64,000 nt of DNA from Solenopsis invicta (GCF_016802725.1 NC_052678.1:1900501-1964500); one strand, 5' to 3'; positions 20,601 to 33,240 are shown, numbered from the stretch's first letter. Notes: generated by a model from the sequence alone, not told the origin. A program made the numbers and translations.

Positions 20601-23600
20601 TAGTTAAAACTTTTCTGGGGGTAACAGAACACAGAAAATTGGAGAAATTCACAAAAAAAATTTTACTCAAAGTTTTCGAACTTTGACTGATATAAGTCTT
20701 TTGTTTTTCACTTTAGCGATTCGATCCATCATAATAAAAGGTAGAACTCTTCTGGGGGCTATCTAAACACAGAGATATTGGAGAAATTGGCAAAAAAAAT
20801 TTTACTCAAAGATCTCGAACTTTGACTGATATAAGTCTTGCGTTTTGCACTTTAGCAATTCGATCCATAATGATAATAGTTAGAACTTTTCTGGGGGGTA
20901 TCAGAACACAGAAATATTAGATAAATTAAAAAAAAAAATTTTACTCAAAATTTTCGAACTTTGACTGATATAAGACTTTCGTTTTTCACTTTAGCGATTC
21001 GATCCATCATGATAAAAGTTAGAACTCTTCTGGGGGCTATCAGAACACAGAAATATTGGAGAAAATGGCAAAAAAAATTTTACTCAAAGATCTCGATCTT
21101 TGACTGATATAAGTCTTTCGATTTGCACTTTAGCGATTCGATCCATCTTAATAAAAGGTAGAACTCTTCTGGGGCCATCAGAACACAGAAATATTGGAGA
21201 AAGAAAAAAAAAATATTACTCAAAGATTTCAAACTTTGACTGATATAAGTCTTTCGTTTTTCACTTTAGCGATTCGATCCAACATGATAAAAGTTAGAAC
21301 TCTTCTGGGGGCTATCAGAACACAGAAATATTGGAGAAATTGGCAAAAACAATTTTTCTCAAAAATTTCGAACTTTGACTGATATAAGTCTTTCGTTTTT
21401 CACTTTAGCGATTCGATCCATCATGCTAAAAGTTAGAACTCTCCTGGGGGATGTCTGAACACAGAGATATTGGAGAAATTCGCAAAAAAATTTTACTCAA
21501 TAATTCCGGACTTTGACTGATATAAGTCTTTCGTTTTTCACTTTAGCGATTCGATCCATCATGATAAAAGTTAGAACTCTTCTGGGGGCTATCAGAACAC
21601 AGAAATATTGGAGAAATTGGCAAAAACAATTTTTCTCAAAAATTTCGAACTTTGACTGATATAAGTCTTTCGTTTTTCACTTTAGCGATTCGATCCATCA
21701 TGCTAAAAGTTAGAACTCTCCTGGGGGATGTCTGAACACAGAGATATTGGAGAAATTCGCAAAAAAATTTTACTCAATAATTCCGGACTTTGACTGACAT
21801 AAGTCTTTCGTTTTTCACTTTAGCGATTCGATCCATCATGATAAAAGTTAGAATTCTTCTGGGGGCTATCAGAACACAGAAATATTGGAGAAATTGGCAA
21901 AAAAAATTTTAATCAAAAAATCTCGAACTTTGACTTATATAAGCCTTTCGTTTTTCACTTTAGCGATTCGATCCATCATGATAAAAGTTAGAACTCTTCT
22001 AGGGGCTATCAGAACACAGAAATATTGGAGAAATTGGCAAAAAAAATTTTAATAAAAAAATCTCGAACTTTGACTGATATAAGTCTTTCGTTTTTCACTT
22101 TAGCGATTCGATCCATCATGATAAAAGGTAGAACTCTTCTGGGGGCTATCAGAACACAGAAATATTGGAGAAATTGTCAAAAAAAATTTTACTCAAAAAT
22201 TTCGAACTCTGACTGATATAAGTCTTTCGTTTTGAACTTTAGCGATTCGATCCATTGTCATAAAAGTTAGAACTCTTCTGGGGGCTATCAGAACAAAGAA
22301 ATATTGGAGAAAATGGCAAAAAAAATTTTACTCAAAAAACTCGATCTTTGACTGATATAAGTCTTTCGTTTTGCACTTTAGCAATTCGATCCATAATGAT
22401 AATAGTTAAAACTTTTCTGGGGGGTAACAGAACACAGAAAATTGGAGAAATTCACAAAAAAAATTTTACTCAAAATTTTCGAACTTTGACTGATATAAGT
22501 CTTTCGTTTTTCACTTTAGCGATTCGATCCATCTTAATAAAAGGTAGAACTCTTCTGGGGGCTATCAGAACACGGAAATATTGGAGAAATTGGCAAAAAA
22601 AATTTTACTCATAAATTTCGAACTTTGACTGATATAAGTCTTTCGTTTTTCACTTTAGCGATTCGATCCATCATGGTAAAAGTTAGAATTCTTCTGTGGG
22701 CTATCAGAACACAGAAATATTGGAGAAATTGGCAAAAAAAATTTTAATCAAAAAATCTCTAACTTTGACTGATATAAGTCTTTCGTTTTTCACTTTAGCG
22801 ATTCGATCCATCATGCTAAAAGTTAGAACTCTCCCGGGGGATGTCTGAACACAGAGATATTGGAGAAATTCGCAAAAAAATTTTACTCAATATTTCCGGA
22901 CTTTGACTGATATAAGTCTTTCGTTTTTCACTTTAGCGATTCGATCCATCATGATAAAAGTTAGAACTCTTCTGGGGGCTATCAGAACACAGAAATATTG
23001 GAGAAATTGGCAAAAAAAATTTTAATCAAAAAATCTCGAACTTTGACTGATATAAGCCTTTCGTTTTTCACTTTAGCGATTCGATCCATCATGATAAAAG
23101 TTAGAACTCTTCTGGGGGGTATCAGAACACAGAAATATTAGATAAATTAAAAAAAAAAATTTTACTCAAAATTTTCGAACTTTGACTGATATAAGTCTTT
23201 CGTTTTTTACTTTAGCTATTCGATGCATCATGATAAAAGTTAGAACTCTTCTGGGGGCTATCAGAACACAGAGACATTGGAGAAATCGCCAAAAAAATGT
23301 TACTCAAAAATTTCAAACTTTGATTGATATAAGTCTTTCGTTTTTCACTTTAGCGATTCGATCCATTATCATAAAAGTTAGAACTCTTCTGGGGGCTATC
23401 AGAACACAGAAATATTGGAGAAAATGGCAAAAAAAATTTTACTCGAAAATCTCGATCTTTGACTGATATAAGTCTTTCGTTTTGCACTTTAGCAATTCGA
23501 TCCATAATGATAATAGTTAAAACTTTTCTTGGGGGTAACAGAACACAGAAAATTGGAGAAATTCACAAAAAAAATTTTACTCAAAATTTTCGAACTTTGA

Positions 23601-26600
23601 CTGATATAAGTCTTTCGTTTTTCACTTTAGCGATTCGATCCATCTTAATAAAAGGTAGAACTCTTCTGGGGGCTATCAGAACACAGAAATATTGGAGAAA
23701 TTGGCAAAAAAAATTTTAATCAAAAAATCTCTAACTTTGACTGATATAAGTCTTTCGTTTTTCACTTTAGCGATTCGATCCATCATGCTAAAAGTTAGAA
23801 CTCTCCTGGGGGATGTCTGAACACAGAGATATTGGAGAAATTCGCAAAAAAATTTTACTCAATAATTCCGGACTTTGACTGACATAAGTCTTTCGTTTTT
23901 CACTTTAGCGATTCGATCCATCATGATAAAAGTTAGAACTCTTCTGGGGGTTATCAGAACACAGAAATATTGGAGAAATTGGCAAAAAAAATTTTAATCA
24001 AAAAATCTCGAACTTTGACTGATATAAGTCTTTCGTTTTGAACTTTAGCGTTTCGGTCCATCATAATAAAAGGTAGAACCCTCCTGGGGGATTTCTGAAC
24101 ACAGAGATATTGGAGAAATTCGCAAAAAAATTTTCCTCAATAATTCCGGACTTTGACTGATATACGTCTTTCGTATTTTACTTTAGCGATTTGATGCATC
24201 ATGATAAAAGTTAGAACTCTTCTGGGGGCTATCAGAACACAGAGAAATTGGAGAAAATCCCAAAAAAAATGTTACTCAAAAATTTCAAGCTTTGACTGAT
24301 ATAAGTCTTTCGTTTTTCACTTTAGCGATTCGATCCATCATGCTAAAAGTTAGAACTCTCCTGGGGGATGTCTGAACACAGAGATATTGGAGAAATTCGC
24401 AAAAAAATTTTCCTCAATAATTCCGGACTTTGACTGATATAAGTCTTTTGTTTATCACTTTAGCGATTCGATCCATCATGATAAAAGTTAGAGCTCTACT
24501 GGGGGCTATCAGAACACAGAAATATTAGAGAAATTGGCAAAAAAAATTTTAATCAAAAAATCTCGAACTTTGACTGATATAAGCCTTTCGTTTTGCACTT
24601 TAGCGATTCGTTCCATCATGATAAAAGTTAGAACTTTTCGGGGAGGTATCAGAACACAGAAATATTGGAGAAATTCAGAAAAAAAATTTTACTCAAATTT
24701 TTCGAACTTTGACTGATATAAGTCTTTCGTTTTTCACTTTAGCGATTCGATCCATCATGATAAAAGGTAGAACTCTTCTGGGGGCTATCTAAACACAGAG
24801 ATATTGGAGAAATTCGCAAAAATATTTTACTCAAATATTTCGAACTTTGACTGATATAAGTCTTTCGTTTTTCACTTTAGCAATTCGATACATCACGATA
24901 ATAGTTAGAACTTTTCTGGAGGGTATCAGTACACAGAAATATTCGATAAATTCACAAAAAAAATTTTACTTAAAGTTTTTGAACTTTGACTGATATAAGT
25001 CTTTCGTTTTTCACTTTAGCGATTTGATCCATTATGATAAAAGTTAGAACTCTTCTGATGGTTGTCTGAACACAGAGATATTGGAGAAATTGGCAAAAAC
25101 AATTTTTCTCAAAAATTTCGAACTTTGACTGATATAAGTCTTTCGTTTTTCACTTTAGCGATTCGATCCATCATGCTAAAAGTTAGAACTCTCCTGGGGG
25201 ATGTCTGAACACAGAGATATTGGAGAAATTCGCAAAAAAATTTTACTCAATAATTCCGGACTTTGACTGACATAAGTCTTTCGTTTTTCACTTTAGCGAT
25301 TCGATCCATCATGATAAAAGTTAGAATTCTTCTGGGGGCTATCAGACCACAGAAATATTGGAGAAATTGGCAAAAAAAATTTTAATCAAAAAATCTCGAA
25401 CTTTGACTGATATAAGTCTTTCGTTTTTCACTTTAGCGATTCGATCCATCGTGATAAAAGGTAGAACTCTTCTGGGGGCTATCTAAACACAGAGATATTG
25501 GAGAAATTCGCAAAAATATTTTACTCAAAAATTTCGTACTTTGACTGATATAAGTCTTTCGTTTTTCACTTTAGCAATTCGATCCATCATGATAATAGTT
25601 AGAACTTTTCTGGGGGTATCAGAACACAGAAATATTAGAGAAATTCACAAAAAAAATTTTACTCAAAGTTTTCGAACTTTGACTGATATAAGTCTTTCGT
25701 TTTTTACTTTAGCGATTCGATGCATCATGATAAAAGTTAGAACTTTTCTGGGGGCTATCAGAACACAGAGACATTGGAGAAAATCGCAAAAAAAAATGTT
25801 ACTCAAAAATTTCAAACTTTGACTGATATAAGTCTTTCGTTTTGCACTTTAGCAATTCGATCCATAATGATAATAGTTAAAACTTTTCTGGGGGGTAACA
25901 GAACACAGAAATATTGGAGAAAATCGCAAAAAAAGTATTACCCAAAGATTTCAAACTTTAACTGATATAAGTCTTTCGTTTTTCACTTTAGCGATTCGAT
26001 CCATCATGATAAAATGTAGAACTCTTCTGGGGGCTATCTAAACACAGAGATATTGGAGAAATTCGCAAAAATATTTTACTCAAAAATTTCGAACTTTGAC
26101 TGATATAAGTCTTTCGTTTTTCACTTTAGCGATTCGATCCATCATGATAAAAGTTAGAACCCTTCTGGGGGCTATCTGAACACAGAGATATTGGAGAAAT
26201 TCGCAAAAAAATTTTATTCATAAATTTCGAACTTTGACTGATATAAGTCTTTCGTTTTTCACTTTAGCGGTTCGATCCATCATGATAAAAGTTAGAACTC
26301 TTTTGGGGGCTATCAGAACACAGAAATATTGAAGAAATTGGCAAAAAAAATTTTACTCAAAAATTTCGAACTTTGACTGATATAAGTCTTTCGTTTTTCA
26401 CTTTAGCGATTCGATCCATCATGATAAAAGTTAGTACTCTTTTGGGGGTATTAGAACACAGAGACATTGCAGAAAATCGCAAAAAAAATATTACTCAAAG
26501 ATTTCAAACTTTGACTGATATAAATCTTTCGTTTTTCACTTTAGCGTTTCGATCCATCATGATAAAAGTTAGAACTTTTCTGGGGGCTATCAGAACACAG

Positions 26601-27080
26601 AAATATTGGAGAAATTGGCAAAAATGTTTTACTCAAAAATCTCGAACTTTGACTGATATAAGTCTTTCGTTTTTTACTTTAGCGATTTGCTGCATCATGA
26701 TAAAAGTTAGAACTCTTCTGGGGGGTATCAGAACACAGAAATATTGGAGAAATTCGCAAAAAAACTTTACTCAAAAATTTTGAACTTTGACTGATATAAG
26801 TCTTTCGTTTTTCACTTTAGCAATTCGATCATGATAAAAGTTAGAACTCTTCTGGGGGCTATCAGAACACAGGAATATTGGAGAAAGTCAGAAAAAAAAT
26901 TTTACTCAAAAATTTCGAACTTTGACTGATATAAGTCTTTCGTTTTTCACTTTAGCGATTTGATCCATTATGATAAGAGTTAGAACTCTTATGTCACTAT
27001 CAGAACTCGCAAAATATTGGCGAAATCCGAGAAAAGAATTTTACTTAAATATTTTTAATTTTGACTGATATAACTCTTTT
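17686..27080 (+). repeat. Satellite array, about 67 copies of a 139-bp monomer
   Basis: The monomer runs TTAGAACTCTTCTGGGGGCT...ATCAGAACACAGAAATATTG...TTTGACTGATATAAGTCTTT...GCGATTCGATCCATCATGAT. Counting one monomer gives 139 bases and spacing between copies in the middle of the array agrees. At least two monomer types alternate: one with GGGGGCTATCAGAACACAG and one with GGGGGATGTCTGAACACAG plus AATTCCGGACTTT. A dimer of about 278 bp recurs at 21367 and 21645. A rarer three-monomer block at about 22340 recurs at about 23457, eight monomers away. Edge monomers are more diverged. The many ORFs of 60-136 codons with TDISLSFFTLAIRSIMIK are by-products of a monomer frame that lacks stops. Confidence 0.97.
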
Positions 27081-27430
27081 GGCGATAATGGCAATGATAG
27101 CGATGATGATGGCGATGATGGCGATGATGATGGCGATGATGGCGATGTTGGCGATGTTGGCAATAATGGTGATGATGGTGATAATGGCGATAATGGCAAT
27201 GATGGCGATGATGGCGACGATGGCGATGATGGCGACGATGGCGATGATGGCGATGATGGCGATAATGGCGATGATGGCGATGATGGCGATGATGGCGATG
27301 ATGGCTATGATGGCTATGATGGCGATGGTGGCGATGATGGCGATGATGGCGATAATGGCGATAATGGCAATGATGGTGATGATGATGGCGATGATGGCGA
27401 CGATGGTGATGATGGCTTTGATGTCGATGA
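27081..27430 (+). repeat. (CGATGATGG)n microsatellite, right block
   Basis: About 350 bp of GGCGATGATGG permutations, the inverse of the left block. The switch from satellite to microsatellite is abrupt, within a monomer after ATAACTCTTTT. Confidence 0.95.
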
Positions 27431-27689
27431 TGATCGGGCAATCGTATTGTCACTGACGGCAATGGATATGGCAATGATAGAAATGATAACAGTAGTGGGA
27501 ATGATGGCAATTGTGGCGTTAGTGATAGTCCACTGAATTTCTTCAAAATTAAATAGAACTTGAAAAAGGATTCACTTCTGACATCTATTTTTGTCAAAAA
27601 ATTGACCAAAGTTGGATTATCTTTCACCGTTTTTCCGCTAAAGATTATTCATGTTATTATAGTGGCAAAATATCGGTCACGACGTATGC

Positions 27690-27935
27690 AAGCGTTGAAT
27701 GGGTATCGGAAAATCTCGAGCAAGCCTACCAAAAACAAGTTATGTATTATAATCAGCGTCGGCGTGGTGCAGTTTTTGCAGTGGGAGCTCGTTTTGAAGA
27801 GATACCACGTCCTATCGTCCGCGGCTCAAAGCATTACGGCAAAATTGTTACCGAAATTTTATGGACCATTCCGCGTTTTAATAACCCTTTCGCCTGTCGT
27901 ATACAAATTGTCAGAAGTTAATTTTTTCGAAGTTT
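27690..27935 (+). pseudogene. Gypsy integrase C-terminal relic (right arm)
   Basis: One frame gives SENLEQAYQKQVMYYNQRRR. A second frame, after a frameshift near 27770, gives ELVLKRYHVLSSAAQSITAK and then KFYGPFRV and LSPVVYKLSE. Together these are the post-core C-terminal domain of a gypsy Pol. It is broken, lacks catalytic domains, and is the mirror of 16140-16360. It is not from the young CsRn1 element at 7.3 kb, whose C-terminus is different. Confidence 0.72.
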
Positions 27936-28041
27936 TTTTTTAATTTTGAAAAAATTCATCATTTTTCGTCAAGTTTTTGTCAAAAAATCGACTAAATATC
28001 TCTGGTCGATTTTCTCACCATTTGTCCGCTAAAGATTAATC

Positions 28042-28153
28042 CCAAGCAGAACAGTAAGTGAAAATGACATCAAATCTTAATTGATCGAAAAGTGACTTTT
28101 AATGATCATTTTGATATTATTTTCATGTAGTGGTGACTCCCTGTTCTGCTTGG
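28042..28153. repeat. 112-bp segment with 13-bp terminal inverted repeats (right copy)
   Basis: Begins CCAAGCAGAACAG and ends CTGTTCTGCTTGG. It is the mirror of 15874-15985. Confidence 0.65.
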
Positions 28154-28919
28154 AATATGTGATATAATCTCTCATTCACAGCATTCCCATTATTGCCATC
28201 ATTACCACTATTGCCATTATTCCCATTATTGCCATCATTTTCATCATTGCCATCATAACATCCATTCCATTATTTCCATCCCATTTCCGTCATTTCTACA
28301 ATTGCCATCATTCCCATTATTGCCATCATTGACATCTTTGCCATCGTCGCCATCCCATTGCCATCATTGCATTCATTTCAACATTGCCATCCCATTGCCA
28401 TCATTGCATTCATTTCAACATTTCAACAATGCACATGATTGACATCAGTGCCATTAGTCAGCCTATAGCCTGACAATCTTAGGGCAATGTTCTCGATAAT
28501 TTTAATGATGGCAATGAAATGGCAATATGGAAATGGAATGGCACATTATGGAATAAATGCTTGGTAACGTTATCAAAAAGATGGCAATGATAGCAGTAGC
28601 AGAAATGGTGGCATTTGTGACAATGATAGCAGTGATGGCAATTGTGATAATGACGGCAATCGTGGCAATGATGGCATTGATGGCAATGGCTTAGTTTACA
28701 CCGGTTGTTTGATACGCGTACTAAGTACAATATACGTACTAAATTAATTTAATTCGATGGTGTAAACGATGACGTATAGTCTGGTACGATACAAATCAAA
28801 CAGACGTATCGTATCAAAATAGTACGCATTTTCAGCACACTTGTAACGGTGTAAACATTTCCGTATTATGTAATAGGCGATTTAGGTTTTCTCAAGTTTT
28901 CTTCAGTTAATAGTTAATA

Positions 28920-29183
28920 ATGTCTTCGTCTTGTGAGAATAAATCTGCGATAATTAATATAATGTGTAAAAAAAGACAAAATTGGGAAGAAGAGGAGACG
29001 CGTGTTTTTTTAGAATTATGCACGGAAAAACAAATATTATCAATAATGGATGGAAAAAGACATAAACATGTTGAAATTTTCCGGCTACTTGTTTCAGAAA
29101 TGGAACAAAGAGGTTACAATAAAACTGCAGAGCAGATAAAGCTAAAATTAAAAAATTTAAATCTTGCATACTCTAATTGCTAA
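28920..29183 (+). pseudogene. SANT/Myb-like ORF, right copy, truncated
   Basis: 87 codons beginning MSSSCENKSA with the same WEEEETRVFLELCTEK helix. It differs from the left copy at only a few residues (V to A, K to N, F to S, K to N near the end). It has the same TAA, and downstream homology ends about 40 bases later, so the CPFYDE part kept on the left is missing. Confidence 0.6.
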
Positions 29184-29300
29184 AGAGATAATAATGTTAG
29201 TGGACCTGGAACTAAACGTTGCCGTATAATTGCCGTCATATTTTGCCGTGGATATTTTTGTTGATAAAGTAATCGTGCTTCATTTTCATTACGCATACTT

Positions 29301-29567
29301 AAATACCAGATCTCGAGCATATCACACTTTTCCGTAATTGTAAACATTGTTCTCACGCGCTCGTATGTAGACGATTGACTAACAGACTCATACTACCCTG
29401 TAATTCATATTACGTGCTATACAAATACTTTATTTACAAATCAAACAGTCGTGTATTTTGAAAAGTTGAAGGTCAGCGATCCTGTTCGATATAACAGACT
29501 TCATACGAGCGCGTGAGAATAATGTTTACAATTACGGAAAAGTGTGATATGCTCGAGATGTGGTATT
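29301..29567. repeat. Inverted repeat at the 5' end of a Tc1/mariner relic
   Basis: Arms 29301-29367 and 29502-29567 contain CTCGAGCATATCACACTTTT and its complement, with a 134-bp loop. The right arm overlaps the first codons of the fused transposase ORF, so the left arm is an inverted copy of the ORF's 5' end. Confidence 0.8.
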
Positions 29568-29767
29568 ACAACAGAAGTTGGGGGTATATTAAGGATATTG
29601 TTTATGCAACTATTCCTGAAAATGAAGAAGATTTACGACATAAAATCACTAGAGCTGTTGAAAGTATTACAACAGAAATGCTGCAGTTAACAATAAGAAA
29701 CATTATAAAACGCTTTGAATGCTGTATCGATCATGATGGTAACAATTTCGAACCATTTCTTAATTAA
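29522..29767 (+). pseudogene. Internally deleted transposase: DUF4817-type HTH fused to a C-terminal tail
   Basis: ATG at 29522 gives MFTITEKCDMLEMWYYNRS, the N-terminal helix-turn-helix (DUF4817-type) found in a group of insect Tc1/mariner-like transposases. It is joined directly to DDLR/EEDLRHKITRAVESI...RNIIKRFECCIDHDGNNFEP, the usual extreme C-terminus of the same proteins. The whole DDE core is missing, yet the frame is kept. About 400 bp further on, GGACACCCTGTATA at about 30148 looks like the terminal motif of such elements. Confidence 0.65.
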
Positions 29768-30337
29768 TTTGTTAATAAATATTTCATGAAAAAACAATGT
29801 TTACTTTCTCAACCTATTTGATATTCCAAATTTGTTCAACAATACTCGATCCAAATTATTACTTTAATACTTTGCATGCCGATTATCTCGTAAACGATGC
29901 GTCGTCGCAATTTTTTTCCTAATATAATTTTGATTGAAAATTACCTCTACTATGTAAATATGCAAAAAAATTATAGGTACCCATTTAAAAAACCTACATT
30001 GACCTTCATAACTCAAAAAGGTGACGAGTAAAAAAAATTTCTTTACGTGCATTTTGTAGCCGACTAAAAACCATGTAAATTTTCCTTATTAAACTTTCTT
30101 CTAACTTCAACCAGTTACGAGATATTTGCTCGGACATTTATGGACGGACACCCTGTATATATGTCTGTATATACATAGATACATACAGGGTATCCTATTG
30201 TATTTTTATTTTCTTTTTTTATATTCTTTTATATTCTTTTTTTATATTTTTAATATTTTTTAATATTTTTTAAAATATTTTTATATTTTTTATATATTTT
30301 TATTATATTTTATTTTCTCTTTTTCTTTTTTTTATGT

Positions 30338-30446
30338 TTATAAATTTTCTTCTGATTCTTCTGATTCATCCGATTGTAAATTGGATGGAAAAACATCGTC
30401 TTCATGAATCCTTGGTTTATTAATTCTATCTTGGAATCTCGCGTAA
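30338..30446 (-). CDS. Possible terminal exon of an unidentified acidic protein
   Basis: On the minus strand a long T-tract ending TTTTAG is followed by a frame reading YARFQDRINKPRIHEDDVF, then an acidic end (SDESEESEENL) and TAA at 30338-30340. Strong acceptor, clean stop and protein-like composition are the only support. No upstream exon is recognised. It could be a stray host exon or transposon-derived. Confidence 0.3.
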
Positions 30447-30996
30447 CTAAAAAAAAAACCAAATTATCATAGTAATATGTGACGCACGCGCGTGCATGCG
30501 AATATATGATATGGTGATTTAAAAGACCTATTTTTAAAGAAATTTATAAAAAAAGAGGTCTTTGAGTTCAAAATTACTATTAGAAAACATGTATCGCAAA
30601 ACTAGGTTTTTGTGTAGAAATATCGTATTTTCATAGAGTTCTCTGCACTTTGGACAATTTTAAATTTTATATTCGAATTCAGCAGACCCAAAAACATAAA
30701 ACTATACCAAATTCACAGGTTCCCCGTTATGGGCAAATTTCAGCCCTAAAGTTCCATCGTTCTTTACAAAATAGGAGTGTGTTGTATTTAATATTATACA
30801 GAATTGTAACACCAAATGCATATAATCTAAGGGAACTAATGTAACAAGGTCAATCTTGAAGTCACATAAGAGATATTTGTTTGTAATAATCATCAATTTT
30901 AAAATAAAATTCCTCATTAGTTCTTAATTTTGATTTAATAAATCTCAATAGAATCTAGTATAAGATTAAACCCTAATCTGCGATAGATGTAGTGAC

Positions 30997-31060
30997 AGCC
31001 TTTAACCTTTTGCTCTGAGCTTTGAATTGTAATTTTTTTTTCAGCAAAAAGTTAAAGGCT
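30997..31060. repeat. 18-bp-stem inverted repeat
   Basis: AGCCTTTAACCTTTTGCT at 30997-31014 pairs with 31043-31060 with one mismatch and a loop of 28 bases. Role unknown. Confidence 0.6.
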
Positions 31061-31270
31061 TCTTACAGGTTTCACCTGTTAATTTACTGTTACATTAATG
31101 CAACATTGTTGAATTTTATTGTATTAATATATAAAATTCGTTATTGTATAGGCATATTTCTGTTATCGAGCGCGACATTGTCGATCATGATGCCGTGGGC
31201 ACATTTTCCGTTGCCGATCATGCTACGTACAGCGGAGCACAGCGTGATTTCCGAGACTGTTATTGGCTCC

Positions 31271-31640
31271 CACAGATATCTATCTAACAACTAGATCGCT
31301 ATCTTCGGCTGAATAGCTGTGTCCGGCAGGATATCCGGATTCGGCCATCTTACCCAACAAGAAAATGGCGCCTACGCGTAGATTAGGTTAGTGCGTATGT
31401 GTTTGACAGGTTTGACAACTAAACCGGTTAACCGCTGAGCACCGTTGAGCATATTAATTGCGATTATCGAGTGTTTTTTCGATATCGTGCCATAATGACA
31501 AGCAAGAGCGGCATTAGAGCGGCATTGGAGCGGCCATTTTGTTGTAGGTAACATGGCTGAAACCGGATATCCTTCCTGCCTCAATACTGTCATATGCTAA
31601 TGCCACAGGTTAGCGATCTAGTTTAGTATAGATATCTGTG
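31271..31640. mobile_element. 370-bp MITE with 8-bp target duplication (hAT-like)
   Basis: Begins CACAGATATCTAT and ends with its reverse complement. Internal inverted symmetry continues through GGATATCCGG and GGCCATxTTACC segments. TTGGCTCC occurs on both flanks (31263-31270 and 31641-31648), an 8-bp duplication typical of hAT-superfamily (also P and Merlin) elements. No transposase sequence. The small ORFs within are not credible. Confidence 0.8.
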
Positions 31641-32849
31641 TTGGCTCCGCGAGATCGCATGATCGGCCCTGATTTGTTATTGTCGTTGTGCCCTTATGCG
31701 CGTTTTGAGAGAGCTCCGAATTTGACGCGCGGTTCGGCAATTCTGCCGGAGCAGCCTGCGAGCACTGTACATAATTATAATAACGATATAATACACGGAT
31801 ACTTTGCACGTAACTGACGACTTGGCTCGCGTTAATTTGCCTATACCGACTATCCATCCTATGGACCATCCTTGACAAAAGCCCCTACGTTATAATATAT
31901 AAGAATACCTGATTGAAATATCTAACTTTTATATAGAACACAGTATTATAAAATGTTTATAAAAATTTATAATGTATATAAAAAAAATAAAATGCAAAAT
32001 GTTCAATCTTTTATATTTTCTTGTTATTTCACACTTCAAATAATACACTACTCAAAAAAAAATAGGGAACACTTTCCAGACACCAAAAATTAGGCTATTT
32101 TCAAATGACTGTAACTCGGTGAAAAATCATCGTAGATAAAAAATAAAAAAAGCATTTTGAAGCATGAAGATCGAGCTTTAACGTTCTACCAGCAGATTTT
32201 CAAAATTTTTTTAACTTCCTTGTCTTATGCAGTAAAAAAGCACACCTTGTTTTGTTTGTTAAAATTTCGTATCTTTGACACTTTGCAGATCGACCAACAA
32301 ATTTTTTTCGAATAATTCAAGTAAAACTTCATAAAATACAACATTTTATCTACAAAATGCTTTTTTTAAAATTTCTCTACGATTTTTTTTGACCGAGTTA
32401 TGCAACTTTGAAGCTAAACATGCATTTTTTACAAATGATATCCGTACTCCGTGAAAAATCATCGTAGACAAAAAATCAAAAAACCATTTTAAAGCTCGAA
32501 GTTTTAGCTTTAACATGCTATTAACGGTTTTCAAAAATTTTTTCAATTTCTTAGTACTATGCCCCAAAAAAGATACACTGTTTTTTCCTTAAAATTACGA
32601 ATTTTTAATAGCCTGTAGCTCAATAAAAAATTTTTTCTTGACAAATCCAATGCAAGTGCCATAAAGTACGGCATTTTCTCTACAAACTGCTTTTTTTAAA
32701 ATTTTTTCTACGATTTTTTTTGACCGAGTTACAAGACTTTGAAGAAATACATTATTTACAGTACATTTTTCCGAAAAATGACGTCTACCGTCGACATTAG
32801 CATTACCCAATGTGCACCACGTGGAGGTTGTCGGTCGGCTTTTTGCACA

Positions 32850-32857
32850 TCGTGTGT

Positions 32858-32905
<48 letters not shown>

Positions 32906-33036
32906 TTGCGTGCGTGCGTGTGCGTGCGTGTGTGTGTGTGTGTGTGTCACAGCAGAGATAAGGAGTCCACAGTTCGTCACTTCTACACTATTTAACGACT
33001 CCAAACCCTCTTTACTGTGTATGTGCGTGCGTGCGG

Positions 33037-33104
<68 letters not shown>

Positions 33105-33204
33105 TCACAGTAGAGATAAGGAGTCCACAGTTCGTCACTTCTGCACTATTTAACGACTCCAAACCCTCTTTACTGTGTATGTGTGTGCGTGCGTGCGTGC
33201 GTGC

Positions 33205-33240
<36 letters not shown>

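Larger units (their letters stand above)
27427..29224 (-). repeat. Right arm of the giant inverted repeat
   Basis: Reverse complement of 14808-16610. It carries the same elements in mirrored order. Similarity stops at AACGTTG inside the SANT frame, so this arm has lost the outer part that the left arm keeps. Confidence 0.88.

Noticed and set aside
17686..27080. Series of 60-136-codon ORFs with TDISLSFFTLAIRS
   Set aside because: The satellite monomer has a stop-free frame. ORF lengths follow monomer boundaries and substitutions, not gene structure.
27055..27627. ORFs of 131-190 codons with poly-His/Arg or Met/Ala
   Set aside because: The same microsatellite effect in the right block.
14860..29200. 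CRISPR-like array
   Set aside because: The repeats are contiguous tandem units without unique spacers, in a eukaryotic genome.
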